Part shown: in pieces, positions 7,125-16,622 of the stretch
Numbering within the stretch: the first letter of the stretch is position 1
Layout: every line of letters begins with the position of its first letter
Assembly (NCBI GenBank): GCA_016795385.1
Contig: JAEUHI010000064.1
Span: forward strand, 1-64,000
Length of the DNA: 64,000 bases
Direction: 5' to 3'
From: Verrucomicrobiales bacterium
Lineage (GTDB): Bacteria > Verrucomicrobiota > Verrucomicrobiia > Verrucomicrobiales > DEV007
The notes under the pieces: generated by a model
Databases searched by the model: none
Seen by the model: the letters and a program-made list of their open reading frames with translations, nothing else
Told to the model about the DNA's origin: nothing
Made by a program: the position numbers and the translations under genes

Positions 7125-9209
7125 TCAGGGTGCCGGCGTCTTTTTCCGGACCCACCAGGGCCTCGCCGCTTCGAGCCCGCCCTTTCCGATCACCACGGGT
7201 GCGGCCTTTTCAACACCCGGCGGATGAGTTTCGAGGGCGTCACGCCGCACCGTGAGGATGCGGCCCGAATCACAGATGAAAAAGCACGGCTGCCGTTCGG
7301 CGATGGCGCGTTGCAGGGAGGCGATCACGCCCGTGACCTCCGCCTCATCGGACTCATCCCGCAATTGCTCGAGCAAGCCATCGACCTCGTCATCGCGAAG
7401 GCCGCTGAGATTGCCCCCACCCGGCCCCGCCGAGGCGGAGTGCCAGATCTCCCGGAGATCCCGGCCCCGCGGGATCTGCCAGCTCACCAGCACCGCGTCG
7501 AATTCCCTTCGCGGGAGCCGTTGCAGATAAAGACCCTGCCACGGTACCGGCTCGACTTTCACCGCGACGCCGATGCCGCTCCACTGCTCGGCGAGAGCCG
7601 CGGCGAGCCGGCCATGCTCCGGATTCGCCGCATTCACCGCGAGCGTGAATGCAAGGGGACGATCCTGCCCCTCACGACGCATTCCCGATTCCTCATCGAT
7701 GCGATAGCCTTCGGCATCGAGGAGGCGTTCCGCCCCGCGCGGATCGTACAGGGGCAACAGCATGGGTTCGGCCACGAGCGGTGAACCCGGAACAAACAAG
7801 CTCGTCACCGGAGTCTCGTAGCGACGATCCGTCTCACGGAGAATGGCCCCGAGATCAATCCCACGGGCGAGCGCCTGCCGCACCGGCTCGCGATCAAAAG
7901 GCGGGCGATCGAGATTCCAGATGACGAGATGTTGAAATTTCGGCGTGTCCCGCAGGGTCTCGACCATGCCCGGATGACGGCGTGTCCATTCGGTGAACCG
8001 CTCGTCCGGTTCGATCAGATCGAGGGTGCCGGTTCGCAGGGCCAGCAGTACCGATTCGAGGGAGGAGAATTGCCGGTAGCGCAGCAGTGGCTCGCGCGGA
8101 GCGCCGAGGTGATACTCCGCAAACGACCGCAGTTCCACTCCTCCATCGTGACGGCGGCGATCGAAACGATAGGGCCCCAGCCCGATCGGATGCAGCAAAT
8201 ACGACTCCCAGACCCTGGCCTCTCCCGATTCTCCTTCCGTCGCGAGGAGATGCGCGGGCAAGACCGGCAACGCCTCCCACCCTTCCAGGATCGTCGCCGG
8301 CATGTCCCGACAAATCACCCGCAAGCGGCCGGGCGAAAGCACCTCCATTGCCTCAACGTAGTCGAATCGCGAGGCCATGGGCAGCGGTGAACCGGGACGC
8401 GTGAGACGCTCGTAGGAAAAGCGCACGTCCGCCGCGGTAAAGGGCGTGCCATCATGCCAGCTCACCCCCTCTTTCAGATCGATCAACATTTCACGCACGG
8501 TCGTGTGGCATCGCTTTCCGACGAGGTCGAGACGCGGTGAGGTCGCCGGATTCGAATCCAGATAAAGCCGCAGGTCTTTCAAGACCCGATCCGTCTCCCC
8601 TCGCACGAAGATCTGCGCTTCGCGGTCGCCGGTGAATTCGAGCATCCGGACCTGGGATTTCTCCACCGAAGTCTCCAGCCACGCTCCGATCAGGTCATCG
8701 ACCGAATGATCCGCCCGCACCTCCACGAGGAGGTAATCGCCGAGGAGTTCGGGAGGCAAGGCCTCGAGCAACGCCTTTTCGATCTCCGTTCCTTGGCCCT
8801 CGAACGCCACCGTCAGGACCGATCCATCGCGATCCAGGGCGATGGGCCGGGATCCGCTCTTCGGCGCTTCTCCCGCGAGGATGCGGGCCTCGGCTTCGCC
8901 CGCCGCCTCCTCGCTCTCGCAGCGGATCGTCACGACCGTGCGCGACGTCCAGCCGACGATCAGGTTGGGACGCAGCTTCAGATTCTCATCGCGACGCAGC
9001 AAGGGCTCGAACAGCAGCCCCGCGATCTCTCCCTCGACCCCGTCCGCCGGTGCGAGCGGGCTCAGGTAGCCGACCGGACCGTCGATCGCATGGACCAGTG
9101 CCTCACTCTCCCGCGTGAGCTGGAATTCCGCGACCGTTCTGAAGAGCCAGGCTCCTCCGAAGCCCAGCCACAGCGGCGACGAAAAGAAGATCCAGCGCAG
9201 CCAGAACAT
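7125..9209 (-). CDS. Membrane-anchored extracellular solute-binding protein, family 5
   Basis: 694 residues, longer than the usual 500-600 of DppA/OppA proteins. Residues 7-25 form an uncleaved-looking transmembrane anchor, with no lipobox. Family 5 features include 'IAGLLFEPLLRRDENLKLRPN', 'LKEGVSWHDGTPFTAADVRFSYE', 'LGPYRF' and the C-terminal 'FDAVLVSWQIPRGRDLREIW'. Extra length sits in residues about 95-230. It would capture the substrate in the periplasm and pass it to the two permeases downstream. First gene of the leftward operon; the promoter should lie in 9210-9342. Confidence 0.92.
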   Translation of the reverse strand: MFWLRWIFFSSPLWLGFGGAWLFRTVAEFQLTRESEALVHAIDGPVGYLSPLAPADGVEGEIAGLLFEPLLRRDENLKLRPNLIVGWTSRTVVTIRCESEEAAGEAEARILAGEAPKSGSRPIALDRDGSVLTVAFEGQGTEIEKALLEALPPELLGDYLLVEVRADHSVDDLIGAWLETSVEKSQVRMLEFTGDREAQIFVRGETDRVLKDLRLYLDSNPATSPRLDLVGKRCHTTVREMLIDLKEGVSWHDGTPFTAADVRFSYERLTRPGSPLPMASRFDYVEAMEVLSPGRLRVICRDMPATILEGWEALPVLPAHLLATEGESGEARVWESYLLHPIGLGPYRFDRRRHDGGVELRSFAEYHLGAPREPLLRYRQFSSLESVLLALRTGTLDLIEPDERFTEWTRRHPGMVETLRDTPKFQHLVIWNLDRPPFDREPVRQALARGIDLGAILRETDRRYETPVTSLFVPGSPLVAEPMLLPLYDPRGAERLLDAEGYRIDEESGMRREGQDRPLAFTLAVNAANPEHGRLAAALAEQWSGIGVAVKVEPVPWQGLYLQRLPRREFDAVLVSWQIPRGRDLREIWHSASAGPGGGNLSGLRDDEVDGLLEQLRDESDEAEVTGVIASLQRAIAERQPCFFICDSGRILTVRRDALETHPPGVEKAAPVVIGKGGLEAARPWWVRKKTPAP

Positions 9210-9342
9210 GCCCGGATCCTAGCGCAGCGGGCCGCGCTTTGCCAAACTTACTTTGGAAAGGTGAAGGATCTGGCGTTGTTCCTCACCTATCTAGCCCCTC
9301 TTGAGGACAAAGGGTTGCCCACCTACCTCAAGTACAGTAATT

Positions 9343-10789
9343 ATGAAAAATAAGTAAATTAAGGTTCATTTTCCTTGGCCTAGCTGCAGCGCTCGTGGTT
9401 TTGGCAAGCGTTCTAACGGTTTCCCGCATAGACGTCGAAATCCAACTCGTTGAGTGTGAGATCTACAGTTGGCATGATGACGTGGCAAAGGTGGGGAAAA
9501 AGATCACCGCCTTGGGAAAGTCTCTGGATTCACCGCATCTCCCGGATCGGGAACGCGCCCGGATCCATGGTCTTTTGGGCGATCTCGCCATTGAATCTGG
9601 AAAAAAGAGCGAGGCTGCCGATCACTATACCGAAGAGTTGTTTTGCCTGCTCCGCATGAGCAATCCGGAGGAATACGAAAAAATCAAGGAGAACCCTGCG
9701 AACGTGCAAGCGGTCATCCAGCCTCCAAAACCGCCGAAACGACTCGCTGCTCCCCTGCCCTTCGACGCTTCGGAATTGACCCGGCATCTGCTGCCAGAGA
9801 TTCCCCGAGAAAAGAACGCCGAGGAGATTCGACTCGGGTTGCCGGCGATCTCGCACGGTGATGAATTGAGAGAAATCGCCGTCGATGGTCCTTTCGGCTT
9901 CTCTCGAAACGCCGCCCGCGCTTCAATGTTGTTGGAGGCGAACCAAGAGGCGATCGTAGCCTACAGTTCACTCGGAGATCGTTTTCGGCAATACCGTCGC
10001 CCGGAAAACGGCGATTTCATGCGCCTCGATCTAGCTTCCGGACTATTCATCGTCGGTCTTCTGGAAGCGTGGCATTCACACGACCTCCCCGGCGTCGCAG
10101 AAAATCACAGACGCGCACTTCAAATGAATGCGCTCGCGGCATCCGATGACAGTCTCGCGTCCGTGCTCAGTTACGTCGGGAATCGCGGATTACTTCATCA
10201 GCATGTCAGCTCCCTCATAAGCGAAGGGTTTGGCGGGCAAAGAACCGCAGCCGACCTCCTTTCGAATCTCCACGATTATCCGCTCAACCTTACCTGCCTG
10301 CATCCCGTCGCGGCGCGGGAATATCTCTCGCGCAAGGCCCACATCATCGGAGAACTCGACTCCATCCTACCGCCTAGGGAGGGACTCGCGAAGGTGGAGA
10401 ATTTCAGGGAAAATTGGATTCGTTATTTCGAGGAGGATCTTTACCAGCAGATGTCGCGTCTCCATGAGGACCTGACCGTACCAAAAAAACCGGAAAAGAT
10501 ACCAGTCGCCAGACACGATTTCCTCTTCGCAGACGCCGTTCGCAGCGTGCGACCCGCTCTCTACCAACCTTTCATCCATTCCGGCATTTCGGAAGACGAA
10601 GCGAACCTGATCCGCGCCCACGCGGTTTGTCGTCTTTCGGCCAATACCATGAGCAAAGTCGCCGTTCCCGACGGAAAAAGAATCCACGCAGCATTGCTCA
10701 AACTTGAGAAAAACGAAACTACGCTCAGGAAAAACCTGGAGACCCAAATCGCTGCCAGTCAGCCACCTCCCTCCAATTCGGAACCGTGA
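9343..10789 (+). CDS. Unknown membrane-anchored protein, N-terminal frame interrupted
   Basis: About 480 residues, no family recognised. As written, the frame opens only at a GTG at 9395, giving 464 residues that start inside a hydrophobic segment. Upstream in the same frame the codons read K-I-S-K-L-R-F-I-F-L-G-L-A-A-A-L, an ideal signal anchor, but there is no start codon. The ATG at 9343 (ATGAAAAATAAG) is one frame away. Removing one A from the A5 run at 9346-9350 gives M-K-I-S-K-L-R-F joined perfectly to the rest. So the gene probably starts at 9343, with a one-base indel or slippage site. The soluble part (from about residue 30) is helical and TPR-like in composition, with a proline-rich QPPKPPKR linker. 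Confidence 0.6.
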
Positions 10790-10913
10790 CCGAGGAGAAT
10801 ATGAAAAAGGGCCGATCGCACAGGGTCTCCACCCGCGCTTGCCCCTGTTGGTCGCTCGATACAGCTTGCAATTTCAGTGGACTTTTGTCTGATTTTACAT
10901 AAAAATCATATTT
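10790..10913 (+). other. AT-rich leader before the diheme mosaic protein
   Basis: A 33-codon frame starts at 10801 behind a GAGGAGAAT ribosome site, but it has no recognisable content and is probably not a gene. The second half (10875-10913) is unusually AT-rich and likely contains the promoter of the GTG-started gene at 10914. No hairpin terminator is seen for the gene before it. Confidence 0.35.
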
Positions 10914-13900
10914 GTGAGAAATCCGTGGCCAATCTTTGCGGGAACGGCGCTGGGGTTGGCCGGACTGCCTTTGCCTCTCGCGGGTCAAGGATTCCCCAAC
11001 GTCCCGCAGACGCCGGGCCGTCTGCTCACGCCTTTGCTCGCGCCGCAGCAGGGCCGCACCGCCGTCATTGCCTATCACAACGGTTGGCTCTACACCGTGC
11101 CCGAGATGCCCTCGAGCCAGCCGAATTCCGACTTCCTCGTGCGGCGATGGAATCTCGCGAACCTTTCCAACGTCACCGTGGCCGAGACCTACGATGAGAC
11201 GAACCACCCCGTGATGGCCCACGGCTACCTTCAGATCGGCGACTACCTCGCTCTGGGCGACAATTGGCCGCCGGAGCGCCCCTTCTCTTTCCGCGCCGTT
11301 TCCCCCGGCGTGAACCAGCGCACCTCGACTCCGGGACTCAACGGCCCCTACGATCGGGGTGATCTCTTCCAGCCCTGGCACATCAACACTTATTGGAGTT
11401 ACAACACCGAAGAGATCGACGATCTCGCCGTGCTGCAAAAGAACGGACAGGTCCTCGCCACCTGGGATCACATTGGCGAGACGGGCGTGATCGGACACCC
11501 CTTCATCTTCGGAAACCTCCTCATTTTCGCCTCCGACCAGAGCCGCACCGGAGTCGCCGTCTACGACATCGGCGATCCGGCGAATCCGCGGCTCCTCGAT
11601 GTGCTGAAGACCGGTGGCCCCGGCGGGTATTGGCCCGAGCTCTGGGGTGGTGATGGCAAACTCTACCTCGTGTTCCCCTATCAGGAGCCGACCCAGGGCA
11701 TGCGCGTCGTCGATGTCACCGATCCGGAAAACCTGCGCCTCGTCTCCGACGTCACCCTGCCCGGAGCCGAGACGATGTATGTGCAATTCCAGGATGAATT
11801 CGCCTTCCTCGGCAGCCACAAGGTCGATATGCGCACCTTCACCTCGGTGCTGCGCCTCGACACCGAGGGCGAGGAAGTCGACACGAGCCAATTCCTTCTG
11901 CCCCTCGGCAATCTCCTCGCCACCGGCGGCATCGGTGAAAACCAAGGCCTCGCGATCTGGGCGCATCAGGCGGCACCGGACACGCGCGGCCCCAGCGTCG
12001 GCTACCACATCCCACGCGCGGGCCAAACCAACTACCCGCGCGGCGCGCCGATCTCCCTGCTCATCCACGAGACGCTCGACTCCACGACGATCCGCCCCGG
12101 TACGAACCTGATCGTGCGCCCTCTCGGCGGTCAGGCGATCACGGGCAAAGCCGTTTTCGCCTTCAACGACATCCTCACCTTCACGCCCGACCAGAACCTC
12201 CAGGCCAACACCACCTACGAGGTCGTCCTCACCGGCGGCGGCATCAAGGACGCGGTCGGCAATGGCATCGAGGAATACCGCTTCACCTTCTCCACCGGTG
12301 CGACCGTCTCGGGGAATCAGCCGCCCGCCGTCACCTCCTTCTCCAGCTCCGTCCACCCTGCCGTGCCCGGGCAAAACGTGACCCTCTCCGCCACCGCGAG
12401 CGATCCCGAGAACGGATCTCTCGAATACCGCTTCGATTTCGGAGATGGCACGCCGCGCAGCGATTGGAGCGCCTCTGCCAACGTCTCCCATGCTTACGCC
12501 ACGACAGGGCGCTATTTCGCGAAAGCCATCGTCCGCGATGCGGCCGGACTCACCGCGGTCTCCGTTCTCACCGTTACCGTCACGAACGAAACCGCCACAC
12601 GCACGCCGCCGCGCAGCACCGAAGTCGAGGTGGATGAAATCCGCCGCACCGTCTGGACGGTGAATCCCGATCACGGCACCGTCACCACCCTGAATGCCGA
12701 CACCCTCGCGCGACGTTTCGAAGCGAGCGTGGGCGCCGACCCGCGCAGCCTCGCGATCGACGGACAAGGCCGCGCTTGGGTTGCCTGCCGCGGCGGAGAC
12801 CGCATCGCCCGGGTCCAGACCGATGGCACCACCCTGCCTCCGATCTCCCTCGACTACGGCGACGCACCGCACGGCATCGTCATTTCGCCGAACGGAGCGA
12901 GCGCTTTTGTGTCTTTGTCAGGCCCAGGGGAGGTCATCCGGCTCAATACCTCCACCGGAGCCATCACCGGCCGTCTCGCCCTCGGCCCGACCGCCCGGGC
13001 CCTCGCCCTCTCCCCCGATGGGGCCACGCTCTACGTCTCGCGTTTCCTCTCCGCGCAAGATCACGCCGAAGTCTGGCGCGTCAATACTTCCACGATGTCC
13101 CTTTCCGGCACGATCCGGCTCGACAAGCTCGGCGACAACGCACACCGCGACAGCACCGCCGAAGGCAAGGGCACGCCGAACTACCTCGCCGGTCTCGCGG
13201 TGAGCAAGGACGGCACCCGTCTCCTCGTCGCCTCGAACAAGATGAACAGCGACAAAGGCCTCCTCGTCGGCGCCGACCTCGACCAGGACAACACCGTGCG
13301 CAATCTGCTCACCGTGATCGATACGGCGTCGAACGAAGTGATCGATTCGCTCGATCTCGACAACAGCGATTGCGCCAGCGCCGCGGCCTTCAGCCCGCTC
13401 GGCGACTACTTTTTCGTGACCCTCCAGGGAAACAACGAGATTTCCGTCTTTGATCGCTTCGAGGTCGACCGCTCGGCCGGGCTCGGAGGTTTCGTCTCGC
13501 GCCAAACGGTAGGGCGGTCGCCACGAGGTCTCGCCTGCGATCCCATCACCGGAAGGCTCTTTGTGAAAAACGATCTCGGGCGCGATCTCACCGTCTTCGA
13601 ACTCGCGGACTTCTACGCCGAAGGACGCGCCGACTTCCCGCGCCAGACCGTCGCCACGACCACTTTCGAAGTCCTGCCCGAACCGGTCTTGCGCGGCAAA
13701 CAACTTTTCCACCACGCCGGTGACCCGCGCATGAGCGGCGAGGGTTATCTCTCCTGCGCCACCTGCCACGCCGACGGCGGCTTCGACGGACGCACCTGGG
13801 ATTTTACGGGACGCGGCGAGGGCCTTCGCAACACCACCGCCCTCAACGGACGCGCCGGGATGCGGCAGGGCAACGTCCACTGGACCGGGAATTTCGACGA

Positions 13901-15572
13901 GATCCAGGATTTCGAACACGACATCCGCAACGCTTTCGGCGGCACCGGCTTCCTGACAAACACCCAGTTCGCAACGGCTTCGACTCCGCTCGGTCCACCC
14001 AAGGCCGGGCTCGATCCGGATCTCGATGCCCTCGCCGCCTACCTCGCCAGCCTCGATCACGAACGAATTCCGAAAAGTCCGCACCGCGCCGCTGATGGAT
14101 CGCTCACCGCCGCCGCGGTCGCCGGACAGGCCATCTTCCTGCGCGAAGGCTGCGCCACTTGCCATGCCGGCACGGAGATGACCGATGGCCTCCTCCACGA
14201 CGTCGGCACCACCGGCACGACTTCTGGTTCCCGGCTCGGCGGCCCCCTGCCCGGCATCGAGACCCCGACCCTTCGCGGGCTCTGGGAATCCGCACCCTAC
14301 CTCCACGATGGCAGCGCCAAAACCCTCGCCGAGGTCTTCAACACCACCGGCGGCAACCAGGTGCCTGCCGAAAACGGCTCCGTCAGCGGAGGCGGTCAGA
14401 TCACCACGGAGTGGACCTACTACAACAACGACGAGACCGTGCGCGGCGAAGCCCTTGCCGAGACCTGGGATGGCGGCACCCTTACCCTCACGGGAATCGA
14501 TGGTGGGGCCGGCGGCGTAGGAGCGATCACGATGCGCTACAGCCTCGGCTACTCCAACGGCACCGTGCGGATCCGCGTCAATGGCACAAACCACAACGCG
14601 AACGTCACCCTCACCGGCAACATCCCCGACTGGCGCTACGTGAATTGGAAGAGCATCAGAGTGGAGAACGTGAACCTCAACGCCGGTCCCAACAACACCA
14701 TCCAGATCACCGCGATTTCGCCGAACTGGCTCCCTCTCGGGATCGACGAGATCACCGTCTCCACCGCCGCCAAACTGACCGCCGCCGAGCCGCATCGTCG
14801 CGCCTCGCGGCTCAACGTGGCGGAGAAGGCGCAGCTTGAAGCCTTCCTCCTCCAGCTCGACGGCTCGCCGCTCGACGGACAGACCGATACCCCGCCGGCG
14901 ACGCCTCGCGATCTCACGGTATCGGACTCCGCCGGCGAAGGATTGCTCATCTCATGGAACGACGCACCCGGCACGCTCTCCTACCGCATCTTCCGCGGAG
15001 TGACGAATGACTTCGCCTCCGCCGTCGAAATCGGCACCTCGCTCCAACGACAATATCGCGACGAAAATCCTCCCCTCTCCGAGACCCTCTATTATTGGGT
15101 CGTGGGCGTGAATGATTCCGGCGAGAGCGCTCCCGGCACGGGTGTCCGCTACACCGCCTCGGGCGAGCCCGGACAACCCGATCTCCTCATCGGGCCCACA
15201 CCCACAAAACTGACCGGAGCCGATCTTTACGACCGAACCCAGCAACACCTCCTGAGCCTGCGTCCCCGTCGCGGAGGCAAGGTCGTTCTCGCTCTTGAAA
15301 ACGACGGGGCCTCCGATGAACTCCTCCTCACCGGCACCGCCGGCACCCGGGACTTCCAACTGCGATATCTCCTCGCCAAAGGCGGCAACGTCACCGCCGC
15401 CATCACCACCGGTGGTCTCACCGTTTCCGACCCCACCGGCAATGACGGACGTTTTTTCCTGCGCACCCGCCACCTCGGTCCCTCGGTCCGCTTCCTCGCC
15501 CAGATCCGCGCCCAGGCCGCCTCCGATTCGACTCGGCAGGACCAGGTGAAACTGCGGGTGCAGGTGAGGTGA
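10914..15572 (+). CDS. Secreted diheme mosaic protein (propeller, Big_5, PKD, MauG, CBM, FN3)
   Basis: 1552 residues starting at GTG 10914, the first start codon after an in-frame stop. Signal peptide 1-26. Order of parts: LVIVD-like propeller (about 30-360); Big_5 Ig-like domain (about 365-465); PKD domain (about 470-560); YVTN/lactonase-like seven-bladed propeller (about 570-900); MauG/cytochrome c peroxidase-like diheme domain with CATCH at 948-952 and 1080-1084; a CBM6/35-like beta-sandwich (about 1165-1285) inserted before that domain's last helix (LNVAEKAQLEAFLLQL); a fibronectin type III domain (about 1325-1410); and a terminal Ig-like domain. It is exported and likely does redox chemistry on, or binds, a polysaccharide outside the cell. 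Monocistronic. Heme attachment is inferred from CXXCH only. Confidence 0.88.
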   Translation: MRNPWPIFAGTALGLAGLPLPLAGQGFPNVPQTPGRLLTPLLAPQQGRTAVIAYHNGWLYTVPEMPSSQPNSDFLVRRWNLANLSNVTVAETYDETNHPVMAHGYLQIGDYLALGDNWPPERPFSFRAVSPGVNQRTSTPGLNGPYDRGDLFQPWHINTYWSYNTEEIDDLAVLQKNGQVLATWDHIGETGVIGHPFIFGNLLIFASDQSRTGVAVYDIGDPANPRLLDVLKTGGPGGYWPELWGGDGKLYLVFPYQEPTQGMRVVDVTDPENLRLVSDVTLPGAETMYVQFQDEFAFLGSHKVDMRTFTSVLRLDTEGEEVDTSQFLLPLGNLLATGGIGENQGLAIWAHQAAPDTRGPSVGYHIPRAGQTNYPRGAPISLLIHETLDSTTIRPGTNLIVRPLGGQAITGKAVFAFNDILTFTPDQNLQANTTYEVVLTGGGIKDAVGNGIEEYRFTFSTGATVSGNQPPAVTSFSSSVHPAVPGQNVTLSATASDPENGSLEYRFDFGDGTPRSDWSASANVSHAYATTGRYFAKAIVRDAAGLTAVSVLTVTVTNETATRTPPRSTEVEVDEIRRTVWTVNPDHGTVTTLNADTLARRFEASVGADPRSLAIDGQGRAWVACRGGDRIARVQTDGTTLPPISLDYGDAPHGIVISPNGASAFVSLSGPGEVIRLNTSTGAITGRLALGPTARALALSPDGATLYVSRFLSAQDHAEVWRVNTSTMSLSGTIRLDKLGDNAHRDSTAEGKGTPNYLAGLAVSKDGTRLLVASNKMNSDKGLLVGADLDQDNTVRNLLTVIDTASNEVIDSLDLDNSDCASAAAFSPLGDYFFVTLQGNNEISVFDRFEVDRSAGLGGFVSRQTVGRSPRGLACDPITGRLFVKNDLGRDLTVFELADFYAEGRADFPRQTVATTTFEVLPEPVLRGKQLFHHAGDPRMSGEGYLSCATCHADGGFDGRTWDFTGRGEGLRNTTALNGRAGMRQGNVHWTGNFDEIQDFEHDIRNAFGGTGFLTNTQFATASTPLGPPKAGLDPDLDALAAYLASLDHERIPKSPHRAADGSLTAAAVAGQAIFLREGCATCHAGTEMTDGLLHDVGTTGTTSGSRLGGPLPGIETPTLRGLWESAPYLHDGSAKTLAEVFNTTGGNQVPAENGSVSGGGQITTEWTYYNNDETVRGEALAETWDGGTLTLTGIDGGAGGVGAITMRYSLGYSNGTVRIRVNGTNHNANVTLTGNIPDWRYVNWKSIRVENVNLNAGPNNTIQITAISPNWLPLGIDEITVSTAAKLTAAEPHRRASRLNVAEKAQLEAFLLQLDGSPLDGQTDTPPATPRDLTVSDSAGEGLLISWNDAPGTLSYRIFRGVTNDFASAVEIGTSLQRQYRDENPPLSETLYYWVVGVNDSGESAPGTGVRYTASGEPGQPDLLIGPTPTKLTGADLYDRTQQHLLSLRPRRGGKVVLALENDGASDELLLTGTAGTRDFQLRYLLAKGGNVTAAITTGGLTVSDPTGNDGRFFLRTRHLGPSVRFLAQIRAQAASDSTRQDQVKLRVQVR

Positions 15573-15622
15573 GTTTCCCACGCCCCTTGCCCTTTCCCCC
15601 CGCCGCGCGATAATCACGCGCC

Positions 15623-16312
15623 ATGTCCGCGCTTCCTTCCTTCTCCGAAATCGGCGTCGTCTTCGACCTCGATGGTGTCCTCATCGATTCGCACGACCAA
15701 CACGAGCGGAGCTGGTTCCAGCTCGCCACGGAGCTCGGCAAGCCGCTCACCAAGGAGCAGTTCAAGGAATCCTTCGGCATGCGCAACGTCATGTGCATCC
15801 CCCACGTCTTCCACTGGGCCGATGCGGACGATGATGCGACGATCCACGCCCTCGGCGAGCGGAAGGAGGAACTCTACCGCGAACTCCTCGCCGCCGACGG
15901 GATCGAACCGCTTCCGGGCGTCGTCGCCCTCCTCGAGTCGCTCGCCGCCGCGGGTGTGCCCGTCTCGCTCGGATCCTCGACCTCGCGGAAGAACATCGAG
16001 GTCTGTTTCGCCGCGACGGGCCTTGCGCCCTTTTTCGGCTCGAACTACACCGGAGCCGAGGATGTGACCCGCGGCAAACCCGCCCCCGATGTTTTCCTCG
16101 AGGCCGCCCGCAAGATTGATCGGGAGCCGGGACGCTGCCTCGTCGTCGAGGACGCCCACGTCGGGATCGAGGCCGCCCTCGCCGCCGGGATGCGCGCCCT
16201 CGCCGTCACCACGACCCATCCGCGGGAGAGTTTCCTCGAGAGCGGCGCGGCGAGGATCGTCGATTCGCTGGTGGAAGTCGATGCGGCGGTGGTGCGGGAG
16301 TTGCTGGCGTGA
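15623..16312 (+). CDS. HAD-family phosphatase, beta-phosphoglucomutase-like
   Basis: 229 residues. All four HAD motifs are visible: DLDGVL (nucleophile D15, D17), GSSTSR (motif II), K of RGKPAPD (motif III) and VVEDAHVG (motif IV). A helical cap lies between motifs I and II, as in the subfamily containing beta-phosphoglucomutases and 2-deoxyglucose-6-phosphate phosphatases. It would hydrolyse or isomerise a small phosphorylated sugar in the cytoplasm; the substrate cannot be told. It sits 50 bases after the large secreted protein and ends 52 bases before the toxin-antitoxin pair. Confidence 0.92.
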   Translation: MSALPSFSEIGVVFDLDGVLIDSHDQHERSWFQLATELGKPLTKEQFKESFGMRNVMCIPHVFHWADADDDATIHALGERKEELYRELLAADGIEPLPGVVALLESLAAAGVPVSLGSSTSRKNIEVCFAATGLAPFFGSNYTGAEDVTRGKPAPDVFLEAARKIDREPGRCLVVEDAHVGIEAALAAGMRALAVTTTHPRESFLESGAARIVDSLVEVDAAVVRELLA

Positions 16313-16329
16313 CCAGGTCTGCAGCAAAA

Positions 16330-16366
16330 TTGACATCATCCCAAAATGATGTAGAAACTACATCAT
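16330..16366 (+). promoter_or_regulatory. Promoter and three-half-site operator of the vapBC-like pair
   Basis: A perfect -35 TTGACA at 16330-16335 is followed, 16 bases on, by a -10-like TAGAAA at 16352-16357. The half-site ACATCAT occurs at 16333-16339, inverted as ATGATGT at 16346-16352, and again direct at 16360-16366. The last two arms extend to a perfect 9-bp inverted repeat (16346-16354 and 16358-16366) around AAA. The operator covers the promoter and the first bases of the antitoxin ATG. The predicted transcription start falls at or next to the ATG at 16365, so the mRNA may be leaderless. Autoregulation by the ribbon-helix-helix antitoxin is inferred from family behaviour. Confidence 0.75.
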
Positions 16367-16622
16367 GATTCGGACACAGATTCAGCTGCCTGACGAGCTT
16401 TATCACCGTGCCAAGGCCTTCGCGGCGGAACGGGAACTCTCTCTGGCTGAAATGACCCGGCGTGGTCTCGAATTGTTTCTCGATCGCTTTCCGACTTCCC
16501 ACGAGAAGGGAGAGATCTGGGAGCTTCCCACCTTTGATGGCGGTGGCATCCTCGTTCCCTTGGAGGATCTGCATGATGTTGCGGAAGCCGATGAATCCAT
16601 GAGGGCGGTGGAACGGCGATGA
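16365..16622 (+). CDS. Ribbon-helix-helix antitoxin, VapB-like
   Basis: 85 residues. The N-terminal RTQIQLPDELYHRAKAFAAE is a typical ribbon-helix-helix DNA-binding strand and helix; the C-terminal half (WELPTFDGGGILVP) would wrap the toxin. Such antitoxins neutralise the PIN toxin and repress their own operon. The start codon lies inside the inverted-repeat operator and has no Shine-Dalgarno. The stop overlaps the toxin ATG by four bases, the usual coupling in these pairs. Confidence 0.85.
   Translation: MIRTQIQLPDELYHRAKAFAAERELSLAEMTRRGLELFLDRFPTSHEKGEIWELPTFDGGGILVPLEDLHDVAEADESMRAVERR

Noticed and set aside
10801..10902. 33-codon frame with a good ribosome site
   Set aside because: Too short, no conserved feature, and it ends in the AT-rich leader of the next gene. 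Could be a leader peptide but nothing supports that.
12918..14795. Leftward frame inside the diheme mosaic gene
   Set aside because: Complement of a gene with signal peptide and heme motifs; the leftward translation is Gly/Glu/Val-rich filler.
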